Shown piece by piece: positions 30,891 through 42,277 of a DNA stretch of 64,000 nucleotides. Every line of letters begins with the position of its first letter. The stretch's first letter is position 1. Both the position numbers and the translations under genes were made by a program. Below the pieces are notes generated by a model, which saw nothing but the letters and a program-made list of their open reading frames with translations, was not told the DNA's origin and did not search any database. The stretch is from Tubulanus polymorphus (taxonomy: Eukaryota; Nemertea; Palaeonemertea; Tubulaniformes; Tubulanidae): the NCBI RefSeq assembly GCF_964204645.1, contig NC_134027.1, positions 15,302,485-15,366,484 on the forward strand, in the 5' to 3' direction.

Positions 30891-31040
30891 GTAAAGCGTT
30901 GTGAAGTACGCTTAGCCGTCTTCCGAAACCATAAAGGATTACAGGTAAAGCGTTGTGAAGTACGCTTAGTCGTTTTCCGAAATTGTAAAAGATTACAGGT
31001 AAAGCGTTATGAGGTACGCCTAACCTTCCGAAATCTTAGG
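30891..31040. repeat. 54-bp tandem repeat, about 2.8 copies
   Basis: GGTAAAGCGTTGTGAAGTAC recurs at about 30892, 30944 and 30998 with few changes. The open frame through it is a by-product of the 54-bp period. Confidence 0.8.
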
Positions 31041-31775
31041 TAGGCGTTAACAAGCCTAACTACATCTTTCATCAGAAACTCGGGGTACACTGAAAATAAC
31101 CACCCAGATAATTCTGGAAAATGCCAGGACGGAATTTGGTAGAACTGTATTTCAAACGTATTTCATTATTTTCTGATATAATTCTAATTGAAGGTTATAA
31201 CAAATCAATACGCAAATATATAAAAATAATATAATATATGTTAATACGTCATCATGTTACATCCCAAAATTTTTACAGTTTTGAGTTAGTGTAATAAGCT
31301 TTGAATTAATGTTCTAAAATTCTGTCCTGGCATTATTTAGGTCTGGGATTTTCATGGCTGTTATTTTCTAGCGACCTGCACTACACTGTAAAAAAAAGTT
31401 CGGAGAGTCCCGTTTTTTAGCGGCAAATTCTGACAATAAACGGTAAATTACCGATAAATCACGGACTTAATGAAATTTTTCTGTCGGCACATTTTCGAAT
31501 TTGATCAAATCATTAATCGGACAAAATTCCGTCACACGACGGAAATTTTGCGATCTGATACGGAATTAAGACGCAAAATAACGGACGTGATACCGATTTT
31601 CAAAACGTCGGCGCGTGCTCCACTTTTTTAGGGGATCTGAATGAAAATCTCGGTAAATCACCGGCACTTGACGGAACGCTCCGACTATCTACGGCGAGTC
31701 GCCGGCTTTTAGCCTCGTTTTGAAATTTTGGTCTAGCACGCATGCGCAAGGCCTATAGATTGCTCGTGTGTCAAG

Positions 31776-31832
31776 ATGGCGGACGCAGATAGAGAAATCG
31801 GAGACGCTGCAAGAAATCCTAATAGTTTTGAG
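31776..31832 (+). pseudogene. CACTA-like transposase gene, exon 1
   Basis: ATG at 31776 (MADADREIGDAARNP...) runs 19 codons to a GTAAGA donor at 31833. The next acceptor is at 32519-32520. The first intron holds a fold-back MITE. Confidence 0.55.
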
Positions 31833-31950
31833 GTAAGAGGGTTCAATTGAACTAGGTCTAATAAATCCTTATGCAAAGGCCTCACAGAAGAAGTGAAGGC
31901 CGAATCCCCTATTACTAAAGGCCTACGTCGACTTGTATTTGTGGTGGCTG

Positions 31951-32310
31951 GTTACTCTGGATCCTCGCCTCGCTTGCCAGGGTTTGATTGATTGCCGCCC
32001 GTTGACACAAACCCTGGCCGCAAACCCTTCATTGGTCTATTATTATTACATCGCCCAAGATTTGAACAGGTTAACCCTCAGTGCCCACCAGTCTATTATA
32101 GCGAATCAGATGCATTGATTTTACCGGCACATTGATTGGCACTCTATAATCACCACGCATCTGATTGGTTAGACAAACTGGTGGGCGCTGACCGGGAACC
32201 CGTAATTCTGGGCGATGTAATAGACCAATGAACGGTTTGAGGCTAGGGTTTGTGTTGGCGTGAGATCCAGCGGGTGGTAATCAAACCCTGGCAAGTGAGG
32301 ATGTGGTTAC
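31951..32310. mobile_element. Fold-back MITE inside the first intron of the CACTA-like gene
   Basis: GTTACTCTGGATCCTCGCCT at the left is mirrored, with mismatches, by AAGTGAGGATGTGGTTAC at the right. Inner parts (CTTGCCAGGGTTTGAT, CCTGGCCGCAAACC) also pair, so most of the 360 bp can fold on itself. Confidence 0.75.
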
Positions 32311-32520
32311 TTACTGTTTTTACTACTAACTATATAAATAAACCATCATCTCGGGAGTTTTCGGGTGGTTGGGTGATTTTCTTTGACCATTAGAAAGGTG
32401 CATCATCTAAAATTAGCCTACATTTGAAAATCATCTCACTATAGGGGCCTAGTTGCGATGCTTTTTGGTATTATTTTCCTCGGCTGCATTTGTCGATCGC
32501 TAATGGAATCTTTCTTCCAG

Positions 32521-33149
32521 GAAAACTCTAATGGACTTGGTGCAAAATACCTCTGTAAATTGTGTAGAGTTCAAGTGACATCTTTAAAATCATATGTAAG
32601 ACACCGCTCACCGTAAGACAAGCTCAGCACAGAAACAGGCCTAACTCAGATTTCGATTGCCCCCTTCAAAATTGTCTCGTGACTTGTCGTACATATGAAG
32701 CATTGAATATGCATTTTAGTCGTTTCCATAAAATTGAACGAACTGCCGTAAGACTGTCAAGATTGCCAACTTTACTCACAAATGTGAAATGTTCAGTGGA
32801 TTCATGTACTCAGGAATTTGATAGTTTGAATGATCTTATTGTGCATTTGAAAAACCACATCAATTTCGGCACAGAAATTATGTGTCCATTTAATAATTGC
32901 GCGCAGATATATAGCAACAAATCGTCTTTTAGCAGTCATATGTCGAGAAAACATACACGTCCATGGGGCCTTGATGCAGGGAGATCCGATTTGATGACAT
33001 CAGTTAATGTGAATAGTTTTGACTCGGGTAGTTTTGAGCAGAATATAACTTTAGATAGTTCTCCAAATGAAGAGGAAGATATGGATATGGATATTGATGA
33101 ATCAATACAAAATGATTTTTTGACGCCTTATAAAACGTTACCATTATGA
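32521..33149 (+). pseudogene. CACTA-like gene, exon 2 with C2H2 fingers
   Basis: After the TTCTTCCAG acceptor the frame reads LGAKYLCKLCRVQ, a Cys pair, and shifts near 32614. The second frame carries CPLQNCLVTCRTYEALNMH-like text, then two more fingers, CSVDSCTQEFDSLNDLIVHL and CPFNNCAQIYSNKSSFSSHM. An acidic tail ends at 33149. The same finger arrangement precedes the transposase domain in many invertebrate copies of this family. Frame damage shows it is not functional here. Confidence 0.65.
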
Positions 33150-33724
33150 AACCTAAACAATGCTAACCATTCAGCGTCATTTTACAAACGACAGCCGTAA
33201 ATCGATGTGCAAAACGTCACAGGTTTATGTGTACACAAACAAGCTATCTGGCAAAATATTATTGACATAGATGTAGAATGGCTTCCTGTGATTATATAAT
33301 GACCTATATTTGAACGTCGAAATGTTATATTGCATTGAATATCATTAGAAGACGTATTGTAATAGTAAAGGATGTATGATTATATCAGAAGCAGGCATAA
33401 ATAGAAATGATAAGTAAATCGGATTATTCGGTTAAATGGCGGATGTATACACGATGCGGAAGTCTGATATAAAAGTCAGACCCTGACGTGGGCATGCCGG
33501 TGGAATGACGAAGCTATCTACGATGTGTGTAGGGCCGGCGTGAATTTCATCAGCGGCTACAAGCGGTTAATATGAAAATGTGTAAACATATAATTTCAAT
33601 ATTTAATCGTTTGTGAAAATATGTTTGATATTAGGAGTATGCAAGTTTCGTGAGATTAGCAATTTATAATAGCATAGCTGTCATATACGGCTCCGTGTCC
33701 TCTGATGGCATGTGTATTAGGTGA

Positions 33725-33840
33725 CAATTCAATTCAATTCTTTATTGATCCTTATTACATTGAAATTCCGGGATAAAATTCCCAAATTCAATAAATACAA
33801 ATTTTAAAATAAATTAATACAACATACATGACACACGGGT
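33725..33840 (-). mobile_element. LINE 3' tail, 5'-truncated
   Basis: Reads on the minus strand as GGGAATTTTATCCCGGAATT and ends AATAAAGAATTGAATTGAATT, a tail like that of the LINE at 44321-46280. Only the 3' end is present. Confidence 0.5.
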
Positions 33841-34312
33841 AATTCATACAGAACAACATAAGCATGTTATTTTAAATGACAATGTCTACTTCAACCCACC
33901 CAGACTCAAGACTCTAGGAAATCGAGTTGCAGCCAAACGCGTGGCCCGGGCCTGGGGACCGGGCCGGCTGGCTAGGCCACACGATATGCTCGAAGTCATA
34001 ATGAAGCAGACATCAGAAGAGCTCTTTCTTCATCCATGGAGGCAATGAAGTTGCAGACCAGCTTAGAGGCATAAGTAAATGAAGTCGGTCGCAAGTTCGC
34101 GATCAATTATTGAGAATTTTCAATAAAAAAATTCAAACCACTACTAGAGTCGAAGACCTGTATCATCTACCCAATCGCCAAATCTCATCATTCCCCAAAT
34201 TTCTTAAAACTTCGATTTCAAATTTGCAATTCCACATTAGCTTAGCCCAGAAATTCTACATTTTTTTCCCAGGCGTCAAATAATTTTCTAAAATTAATTT
34301 TCTTGTTCTCAG

Positions 34313-35860
34313 TGTTTTGATGCCAAAGTATTTGAAACAGACTTGGCATTACTTTATCTAAGATTACAGAGTAAACTTCTTGTTCCAGCTTCTACCATTC
34401 AGATTATAGTTGAAGAACTTGCTAATTTATTTGATATTGAAAAGAAGTTTATCAAGGCATACTTATTAGAAAAATTTAAAAACCATGGTTTGGATGATAA
34501 TGTTTCAGAAAGAATAGTTGAAGAGTTGGAACGTGATAATGTATTGTATGATATTGTCGATAAAGATAAGGGAATTTTCCGGTCAATTTATTCAAGAAAT
34601 AAGTATTACAAAGACAGGATGAATTATGTAGCCCCAGAGAAGATTTTGATTGGGAACTATGGTGATATTCAACACTACATGTATTATGTGCCTATTCAGA
34701 AAGTCATCTCTGGTTTAGTTAATGATTCCACATTTGCTTCTCAGATAATGAATGCTATTCCTGTTAATGAATCTATACTTGATGATATACATGGTAGTTC
34801 TATTTATAGAGAATTGAAAATTCAGATGGAAAATGACAGATTTCTTGAACTGATATTTTATCAAGACGAGTTTGAAATTGTCAATCCTCTGGGAAGCGCT
34901 AAAAAAACTCACAAAATTTTAGCATGTTATTATACATTTGGTAATATATATCCTTGGCATAGGTCAAAAATAGATCAGATTCAGTTAGCATTTGTGTGTA
35001 AAAGTGATAGTGTAAAAAAATTTGGAATACAATGTGTTTTCAAGAAGATTTCTGCCACTTATTCTTGAGAATGATATTTCTGACCCAGACGACTATGTTT
35101 GGAAATTAGTTGTTTTACTAAGAGAACTGATTGAAATTGTATGTGCCCCACGATTCAACCGAGGAATGATATCAGTCATGGATTCCCTAATTGTTGAATA
35201 CCTCCAGCTGCGATGCAAGTTTTTTCCTAATGATTCCTTGAAGCCAAAACACCATTTTTTGACTCACTACCCTGCTCTGACTTTAGATTTCGGACCACTT
35301 ATTAGATTGTGGACAATGCGAATGGAAAGTAAGCATTCGTATTTTTAAAAAGGGTGGTTCGAAGTATTCAAAACTTTAAAAATATTCTGCTATCCCTTGC
35401 GGAAAAACACCAATACTTGCAAGCATATTACTCCTCGGGTCATCTGTATGGGCCTGACTTGGTTTATGATAAGGAAAAAACTGTAAAATATAATGAAAAC
35501 TTGTATTGTAAAGAAATTATTGACTGCATTCAAAGTTCTATTGGCAACACATCAAAATGCTTTACTGTAAATGTTATCACCTTAAGAAACATTGCTTATA
35601 AAAGTAACTGTGATACGTTTGTTGTAATAAGAGACTGCGAAGAAGGCTTAGTTTTAGGAAAAATTATCCTTTTGATTATTTACGAAGAAAAACCGTTTTG
35701 TGTAACTGAAAATTTTAATGCGGTGTATGATCGGGACTATGGAGTCTGGAAACTGTTGGGCACAAATGAGAAAAGATGTCTACCATTCTCATCTTTACTG
35801 GACATTTATCCATTGTATCCATACAAAATGGTCGAGGCATCATTATTATTATTCACATGA
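34313..35860 (+). pseudogene. CACTA-like transposase, main exon, frameshifted
   Basis: The exon begins after CTCAG at 34312 in an open frame (CFDAKVFETDLALLYLRLQS) without its own ATG. Recognisable blocks are VEELANLFDIEKKFIKAYLL, LIFYQDEFEIVNPLGSAKK, LACYYTFGN and HRSKIDQIQLAFVCK. This series recurs in uncharacterised invertebrate transposases of this type. The frame shifts near 35040 to a second part (WKLVVLLRELIEIVCAPRF, KPKHHFLTHYP) and again near 35345 to a third (SLAEKHQYLQAYYSSG) that stops at 35860. The conserved PKHHFLTHYP block is a hallmark of the tnp2-like family. No intact enzyme can be made. Confidence 0.7.
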
Positions 35861-36044
35861 GAGAATTGAATTGAATAATACTCGAGTTGTGCAAATGAAG
35901 AAAATCACTGAGTATCGAAAGGTGTTGGGTTTATGTAGGTGCACACTTTCACAGTATCTATTGGATACTATCCGGATACAGCGCTCTTGATTCTGTCTCA
36001 ATAAAGCTCAACCAATGACCATTGTTCATCAGTCGAGCTTTTCG

Positions 36045-36570
36045 GGACTACCAGGTATCGGTAGTAGAAACATGGTCTATGATACCTATATAGTTCGTGC
36101 AAAAACATATTAGAAAAATATGTTGGCGAAAAACTGGAAGGCGAAATGAGAAGTTTCGGTTTTTGTGGACTCTATGAAAGGAGTTGATTTCGAAGTGTGA
36201 AAAAAAGGGAAAAAGCCTGGACTACCAGGTAGCGGTAGTAAAAATATGATCTTATGGTCTACGATACCTATATAGTTCGTTCAAAAACATATTAGATAAT
36301 GGTGAATAACTGGAAGGCGAAACGAGAAGTTTCGGTTTTTGTGGACTCTATGAAAGGAGTTGATTTTGAAGTGTGAAAAAAAGGGAAAAAGCCTGGACTA
36401 CCAGGTAGCAGTAGTAAAAATATGATCTCATGGTCTACGATACCTATATAGTTCGTTCAAAAACATATTAGATAATGGTGAAAAACTGGAAGGCGAAATG
36501 AGAAGTTTCGGTTTTTGTTGACTCTATGAAAGGAGTTGATTTCGAAGTGTGAAATAAAGGGAAAAAGCCT
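36045..36570. repeat. Tandem repeat of about 175 bp, three copies
   Basis: Units start at 36045, 36219 and 36395 with GGACTACCAGGTA and contain ATACCTATATAGTTCGT and GGAAGGCGAAA. They sit in the right subterminal part of the CACTA-like element. Confidence 0.85.
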
Positions 36571-37129
36571 GGTGGCGATGAATTTCATTTGGTAGCCACA
36601 AATTTGGTTACAAGGTCTCATTGTTCATAGGGTTCCTCCGGATCAGGCGATTTTCTCATGGATATCGGAATATCATTTTTTGGTTTTTCAGGGGGGTCAA
36701 AAGGGGTGGGGTGAATACGGAGGCTTCCCAATTTTTGCAGGATCGTGGACGTAAAAAAGCGGAGGATCTCCGATTTTTGCCGGGACCTTCCCGATTAAAA
36801 GGAACCGAGGTGCCGTTATTTATCGTCGATATTCCGACATTTATCGGGAGTTGGCCGTTTATCTACGGCTCGTTTACGAAGGTGACCTTCGGAAATTTTC
36901 CGTACACAATCGGTGAATATCCGGCTATTTTCGGATACGGATTTTTCGGAATTTATTTTCGGAAATCGCGCCGGTTCAACTGCTGCCGGAAATTTTCCGT
37001 GATTTTTCGGAATTATTTTTTACAGTGTAGATTTCATGCACTGTTGTACTTCATACTTTCTCAATATTATACATATTTCTTTCTGAATACTGTTTTCTTT
37101 GGTTAGTTCAAATTATTTGAAACATTTTT

Positions 37130-37495
37130 GATCCGATTAACACCAAATAAACCTTTAAAGCAAGGTATTTAGCATCGGATATTGTGCCGAAAATTCCAGA
37201 TTGATACACAACATAGTTTTTCAAGTAAGCGCATTTTTAGTGTAAACCAATTATGTTGATTGACAGGCAGGCTCAGCTGCGTACCTCATTTTATCGATGA
37301 CGTCAGATGTAAACAATAACATTACCACGTGCGCAATGCAAACGGCAAACAAATTGAATTTTTTCAAGCAAACTTATCTAATGGAATATTAATTTCTTTT
37401 TCATAATTTGCCTTTCTTTTATGTGGTTTATAATTTATACATCATACTTTGCTTCTTCGAACCTCAGGACTTTCAAGTCCTCTTGTTCTTATGCT
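37130..37495. repeat. Dispersed repeat matching 23030-23240
   Basis: Shares AATAAACCTTTAAAG, then GATTGACAG and GTAAACAATAA...CACGTGCG with the TMEM42-like intron. It ends with TCCTCTTGTTCTT as does 24045. Confidence 0.7.
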
Positions 37496-39474
37496 GATAC
37501 CCAAGGGCGATACAAACGTAAAGGATCAAGATTGAAGACTGAAGCAGTTTCCCTTGAAAAATTGTAAAAAGCAGTTCCTTTGGCAAATAGAAATGGTGGC
37601 CAATTGTCCCTGACACTAACTACAAAAAGAAACTATTATCTGCGGATGTAATAATTACACGATACCAAAAATACATAGAGAGGAAAAATGTACGACTTTT
37701 AAAAGCCTGTAATTCACCCATCTTCGGTGGCAAATAGCTCACAAACAAATAGTCGTAAAAATGTGATCTTGGTATCACTGGTTTCAGCTAGCCTTCCTTT
37801 ATTGAATGAATAAGTTCAGAAAACCTGTTATGCGATATTATTCCACCAGATGGCGAATGAGTTTGAGTATTTTCTGGCCAGCCGTGGGCTGAGCCTATTT
37901 CTATACAAATGGAGCGAATTTAAATGACATGGTTTCCAGAGCAAAGGCTCTTTTACTGTGCAACTGAGCATATATTCATACAAATCATTCATTAAATCAT
38001 TATCCATTCTCCAAACTCGACGTAGCTGAATTCTGAAAGAGGGTCTCGTTAAAATTTATATGAGCTTTTTTGCGAATATCTGATCGCAAAAATATTGGTT
38101 TTGAAAAGACAATCAGAAAGCAAAGACCGCAGAAATGAGGTGTTCACGTGAACCCGCTGTATCGTCTACCGTTTTACTTCCGGGTTTTATTTTAAGATCT
38201 AAAACTGTATTTCAAGATCGATTTCTGTGAAAGCTTTAGTTGATTTGGTTTTTGGGAGGAATATTTTTATTAGCACTACAGAAAATATCATTGACCATTG
38301 TGCAAAGTCCGGAAAAAATAGCTTTTTCTTAAATGAATCGTATAGATGACCTTGATATGATAATTAGCCATGTGCTCAAACTACAAATTCAAATTTTATT
38401 CCGCAAAAAACATCAATTCAATTTTACTTTATTGAACAAATACAAACATCAACTCCAATTCAATTTGTTTTATTGAGCAAAGTTCAGAAAATTCAATTCT
38501 ATTCCGCATTAAAATCAATAAGACCAATGGAAAAGATTTATCTGAGGTATTTGTTCCTGCCAGATCCAGTCGCTGTCTGCTACTTTTGTATTCTACGATT
38601 GTATTGTGTAAATTATTAGGTATTGACTCTGAGCTGGGAGTGTATTTTGACGAATTTAACCCACAGAATGCATCATCATTTGCCATTTTATGAAAAGCTG
38701 ACAGGCTGGCCATAGTGCACGTTGGGGCTCTTGTTCACTCTCGAGGGGTGTTCACATGCATTGTAGTGGGCTCTTTGGTTGTTCACAGATGGCTCTGGTA
38801 GTAGCACCCATCGTATTAGCATATGGATGCAAGAGGTTACAGCACAACAGAGGATTGGCTGATAAATTAAGACTCACGATATCGCTATTTCAGCATGACC
38901 TGAATTTTGGTAATGCGACACTCAATACATGAGCATAGGGCAAAGGCAAATTAGAGGGAACATATTCGGATTTGTTCTACAAACATGATCGCACTCCGAT
39001 TGGAGTATACCAAATGGAAATAGAAAATTTAAGATTTTGCTGGTTTCACTGAAATCTCATTTCACTTTCTTTTCGATAATATGAATTTGAGAGTCTGAAG
39101 TTAAATAAATTCTGAAATTATAAATAAATTTTTAAGCCATAACAGGCCTGAAAACTAAAGGGTAGATATTGAAAAAAATGAAATATATACAGACATTATG
39201 ATAATAATCTCTTACTTCAGATTAAAGATTTGTATTGTTCGTGGCAATCTTAGAACATTATTGAAAAACCCATATGAATAACATCATAAATTGATAAAGA
39301 CTTTTTTAGTTTATTGAAAAATATAAACCCAACACCAGGTTTTTAGGGAATTCATGTTGCCGTCGATAAATAAACATCTAGCAATTTATTTTCTCAATCC
39401 TAACAACATGAAATTCTGTCACACTATGATAACCAACAAGAGTTCACAAATCATTGATCGATTAGTTACATCAC
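37496..39474. other. Intergenic sequence, nothing recognised
   Basis: AT-rich with stop-dense frames. Short AATTCAATTTTATT-type direct repeats lie at 38390-38510. No gene, tRNA or transposon end is supported. Confidence 0.4.
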
Positions 39475-40182
39475 AGACTCTTGAGCATTTTGTGGTTACA
39501 TTATGGATGTATAAATGAGTCAGAAATACGTAAGGATAATCCATTTATTTTGCTAGAGTGTATAGGTCCATGGTTACAATTGTGGTGTCACTCAAAGGTC
39601 ACCTCAAAAAGGCCTAACCCCAATAAAAGAATGGCAATTACCGTCTATAAAGATGACACATTACAGATGGGAGGCCTATCTTGTAGGAATATAAACCCAG
39701 GAGTTCATACATTTCTTTGCATTTGCTCGACAAAGTCACAAAGCTTACAACTGAATCTTATTTGAAAATGTCATTGCCTGTACCGTATGTTCCGATAGTA
39801 ATTCAGAAGGAAAGTTCTGATAACTCGTCACAAACCGGCGGTACCAAAGTTTTTGTTAATACTGGATCAACAATTCTGACTGAAATTTTGAACTACATTA
39901 ATCGAGTTCATCCTCTGATTCAATCGCGAATTTATCTTGTGGAAAAGATATATTTCTAGAATTGAGTCGTGGAATGTGATTGGTATCAACCGTGGCGGAC
40001 CGCTAACTGTGTCGCGGACGGTGATATATTCATCTGGGGACGAAAGTTCTTTAGAAAATGGCAATGGATTTGAGTGGAATGAAATAGAAAAAGCTTTATC
40101 AAGATTGTCAACAGACTACGCGTTTTGTTCTGGAATTTCGAAAAGCAATAGCGATATTTGTAGTTCGGTCCATTATAAACCA
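39475..40182 (+). other. Unrecognised open frames left of the decayed Polinton
   Basis: Two adjoining plus-strand frames (39717-39959 and 39937-40188) encode IVIQKESSDNSSQTGG and VIGINRGGPLTVSRTVIYSS. They could be pieces of one protein separated by a shift near 39945. I recognise no family. The second frame runs into the Polinton end, so it may be an older gene or element interrupted by the insertion. Confidence 0.25.
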
Positions 40183-40287
40183 TCATGAAAAATGAAAAAT
40201 AAATTCTCGCACACTCGAATTTATTTTTCATTTTTTACTCACTCGACCTCTCAAGCTTTAATCTAGAACAACTTATTCCATATTACT
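40183..40287. repeat. Truncated palindromic terminus, left end of the decayed Polinton
   Basis: The inner arm (AAAAATGAAAAATAAATTC... to CCATATTACT) is complete. The outer arm keeps only about 20 bases from CATGAAAAAT, so roughly the outer 50 bases are lost. Confidence 0.75.
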
Positions 40288-40347
40288 CTTAAAATATTCA
40301 TCGAATAACTTCTAAAATCAATTTTAATAAAAAAATATGTTATTAAA

Positions 40348-40689
40348 ATGGAGAATAAACAAATACACAGTGAATTCTTAGATAGAATAAAAGATACTAC
40401 AAATGTCAAATCTGTAGATTATAAATTTAAGAAGTTAACAGAATTAACAATTCATAAGAAATATTTAATTACAAATATTGATACAGTTACTAACAAATAT
40501 GGAGATAAATTAGTTATTCACTTAGAATATGAAGGATTAAAAGGAAATAAATATAAATTCAGAACATATTTACCAGATAGATTTCATAGATTATCAAGTG
40601 AAGATCTAGAAGAATTATGTTCAGGTGATTTCTATTTCATATATAAAGGTAAAAATGAAAAAGGGCACCATGAAATAGATTTCGAATAA
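40348..40689 (+). CDS. Conserved 113-aa Polinton protein, second copy
   Basis: Intact frame of exactly the length of the gene at 13185-13526. It differs by four residues (positions 3, 6, 45 and 97), while many third codon positions differ. Here it lies before, not after, the polymerase and has its own leader (ACTTCTAAAATCAATTTTAA...TATTAAAATGG), a duplicate of the leader that precedes the polymerase at 40685-40730. It remains open although the neighbouring polymerase is destroyed. Function unknown; see the first copy for the weak OB-fold-like resemblance. Still, one intact reading frame in a dead element could also reflect recent copying. Confidence 0.7.
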   Translation: MENKQIHSEFLDRIKDTTNVKSVDYKFKKLTELTIHKKYLITNIDTVTNKYGDKLVIHLEYEGLKGNKYKFRTYLPDRFHRLSSEDLEELCSGDFYFIYKGKNEKGHHEIDFE

Positions 40690-40730
40690 CTTCTAAAATC
40701 AATTTTAATAAAAAATTGGATATTAAAATG

Positions 40731-42277
40731 GAAGCAAATAAGTACTACTGTTCAAAACTGTAAAATTGATATAGATAAATCTCAAAAAGCAAGACATAAT
40801 AAAACTAAAACACATTTAGAGAATAAATTGAAATTAGAATATAAAGATGATATATTAGAAACTAAATTAGATGAATTGAAGAATGAAAAAGAAACATACA
40901 AATGTGACACATGTAATCAATCATTCAGTAACAAAAGATATTATAAAGAACATTTAAAATCTAAAAGTCATATTAGAAATATGAATAATGATATTTTAGG
41001 TGAAGATTATTTTGATAATGATAATGATAAGAAACAGAAGACAATTAAAAGAATAAGAAATAAAATAAACAATAAAAGGCCATACAAGGAAGATGTAAGA
41101 AATTATATTAATTCATTAGATAATTAAAAAGAAATAGAAATAACCGAAGCATTTAAAAGCGATATTGGACCAGCTGCTATTGAATTTAAATTTCATAAAG
41201 GTAAAACATTAGAAGAAAATAAAGAAACATTTAGAAAATATGAAAAGTATCATAAAAATAATTACTGGTGTTGAATACCCTAAGATTAGTATATCAGTTA
41301 AAGTTAAATTTTTAAAATCTGAAGATAAACCAATATATAATATAAGTTCTCATTCACAACATATTATTTCAAAACAACACATAGATGATAATAGATGATT
41401 AGATAAATATTATAATGAAATAAAAAGTAAAATAGAAGAGAAATATTTTGAAGGATCTGGTTTAATATTCGATGAAATAATATGACTTTACATGTTTATA
41501 ACACAAAATATAATAAGCTAACTAAATCAAAACCAATTGATGAAAATAATTTATCATATTATAAAGATGATAATATTAATAGATCAAGTTATATCAAATT
41601 ACCATTTAAAACTAATGCTGTTATAAATGTACAAAATTCTGATGATAAATGTTTTCTATGGTCAATAATTAGTTGCTTACATCCTGCAACTGATAATATT
41701 TGTAGAGTATCAAATTATAAACCATTTGAAAATAATTATAAGATAATTATCCTGTTGGAATTAAAAATATCCCAAAAATAGAAAGAGATAATAATATAAA
41801 GATAAATGTATTTGATTTGGTCAAATTACCAAGAACAAAAGGTAATAATATTAAACATTATACATTAGAACCTCTATACTTATCAAAAGATTATGATTCA
41901 AATGATGTTATAGATATATTATATTATGAGAATCATTATATGTGGATTAAAAGAATTGATTTATTTTTCAAATCAGAAAATGATTTTGATAATAAAATAT
42001 ATCTATGTAGAAAATATATAACTAAATTCAGAACCGAAAGTGCATTATTAAATCATAAACAATTATGTGAAAATCATGATTATTGTAAAATAGTTTTACC
42101 AAATGAAAAGGATAAAGTATTAGAATTCAAATAGTATGATTACAAGAATAAAGTGCCATTTGTAATATATGGAGATTTTGAATCACTCATTAAAGAATTA
42201 ACTGATCAAGATAGAAAAGAAATATATTAGTTGACGATGAATTAAAGATATTAAAACAACATTATCCAAACAAAAAT
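40731..42277 (+). pseudogene. Polymerase remnant, left arm of the decayed Polinton
   Basis: Corresponds to polymerase residues 1 to about 500. It has lost the first CPTC by a frameshift near 40755, has stops (41125, 41397, 42132) and shifts near 41225 and 41480, but keeps the first exonuclease motif YGDFES (near 42170). At about 42230 it jumps to text homologous to residues near 735 (DDELKILKQHYPN) and then ends at the inserted repeat block. The polymerase active site is absent. Confidence 0.85.

Larger units (their letters stand above)
31384..37027. mobile_element. CACTA-like DNA transposon, 5,644 bp
   Basis: The left end CACTGTAAAAAA and right end TTTTTTACAGTG are flanked by TA. Subterminal regions on both sides are dense in CGGAAATTTTC/CGGTAAATTACCG-type motifs, as in CACTA (EnSpm) elements. 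It carries a spliced C2H2/transposase gene in the plus direction, now broken. It contains a fold-back MITE (31951-32310), a LINE tail (33725-33840) and a 175-bp tandem repeat (36045-36570). Confidence 0.75.

Noticed and set aside
30744-31043. A 99-codon coding gene
   Set aside because: It combines a MITE arm with a 54-bp tandem repeat whose period keeps the frame open.
36621-37106. A 161-codon plus-strand gene
   Set aside because: It lies in the subterminal motif-rich end of the CACTA-like element and crosses its boundary.
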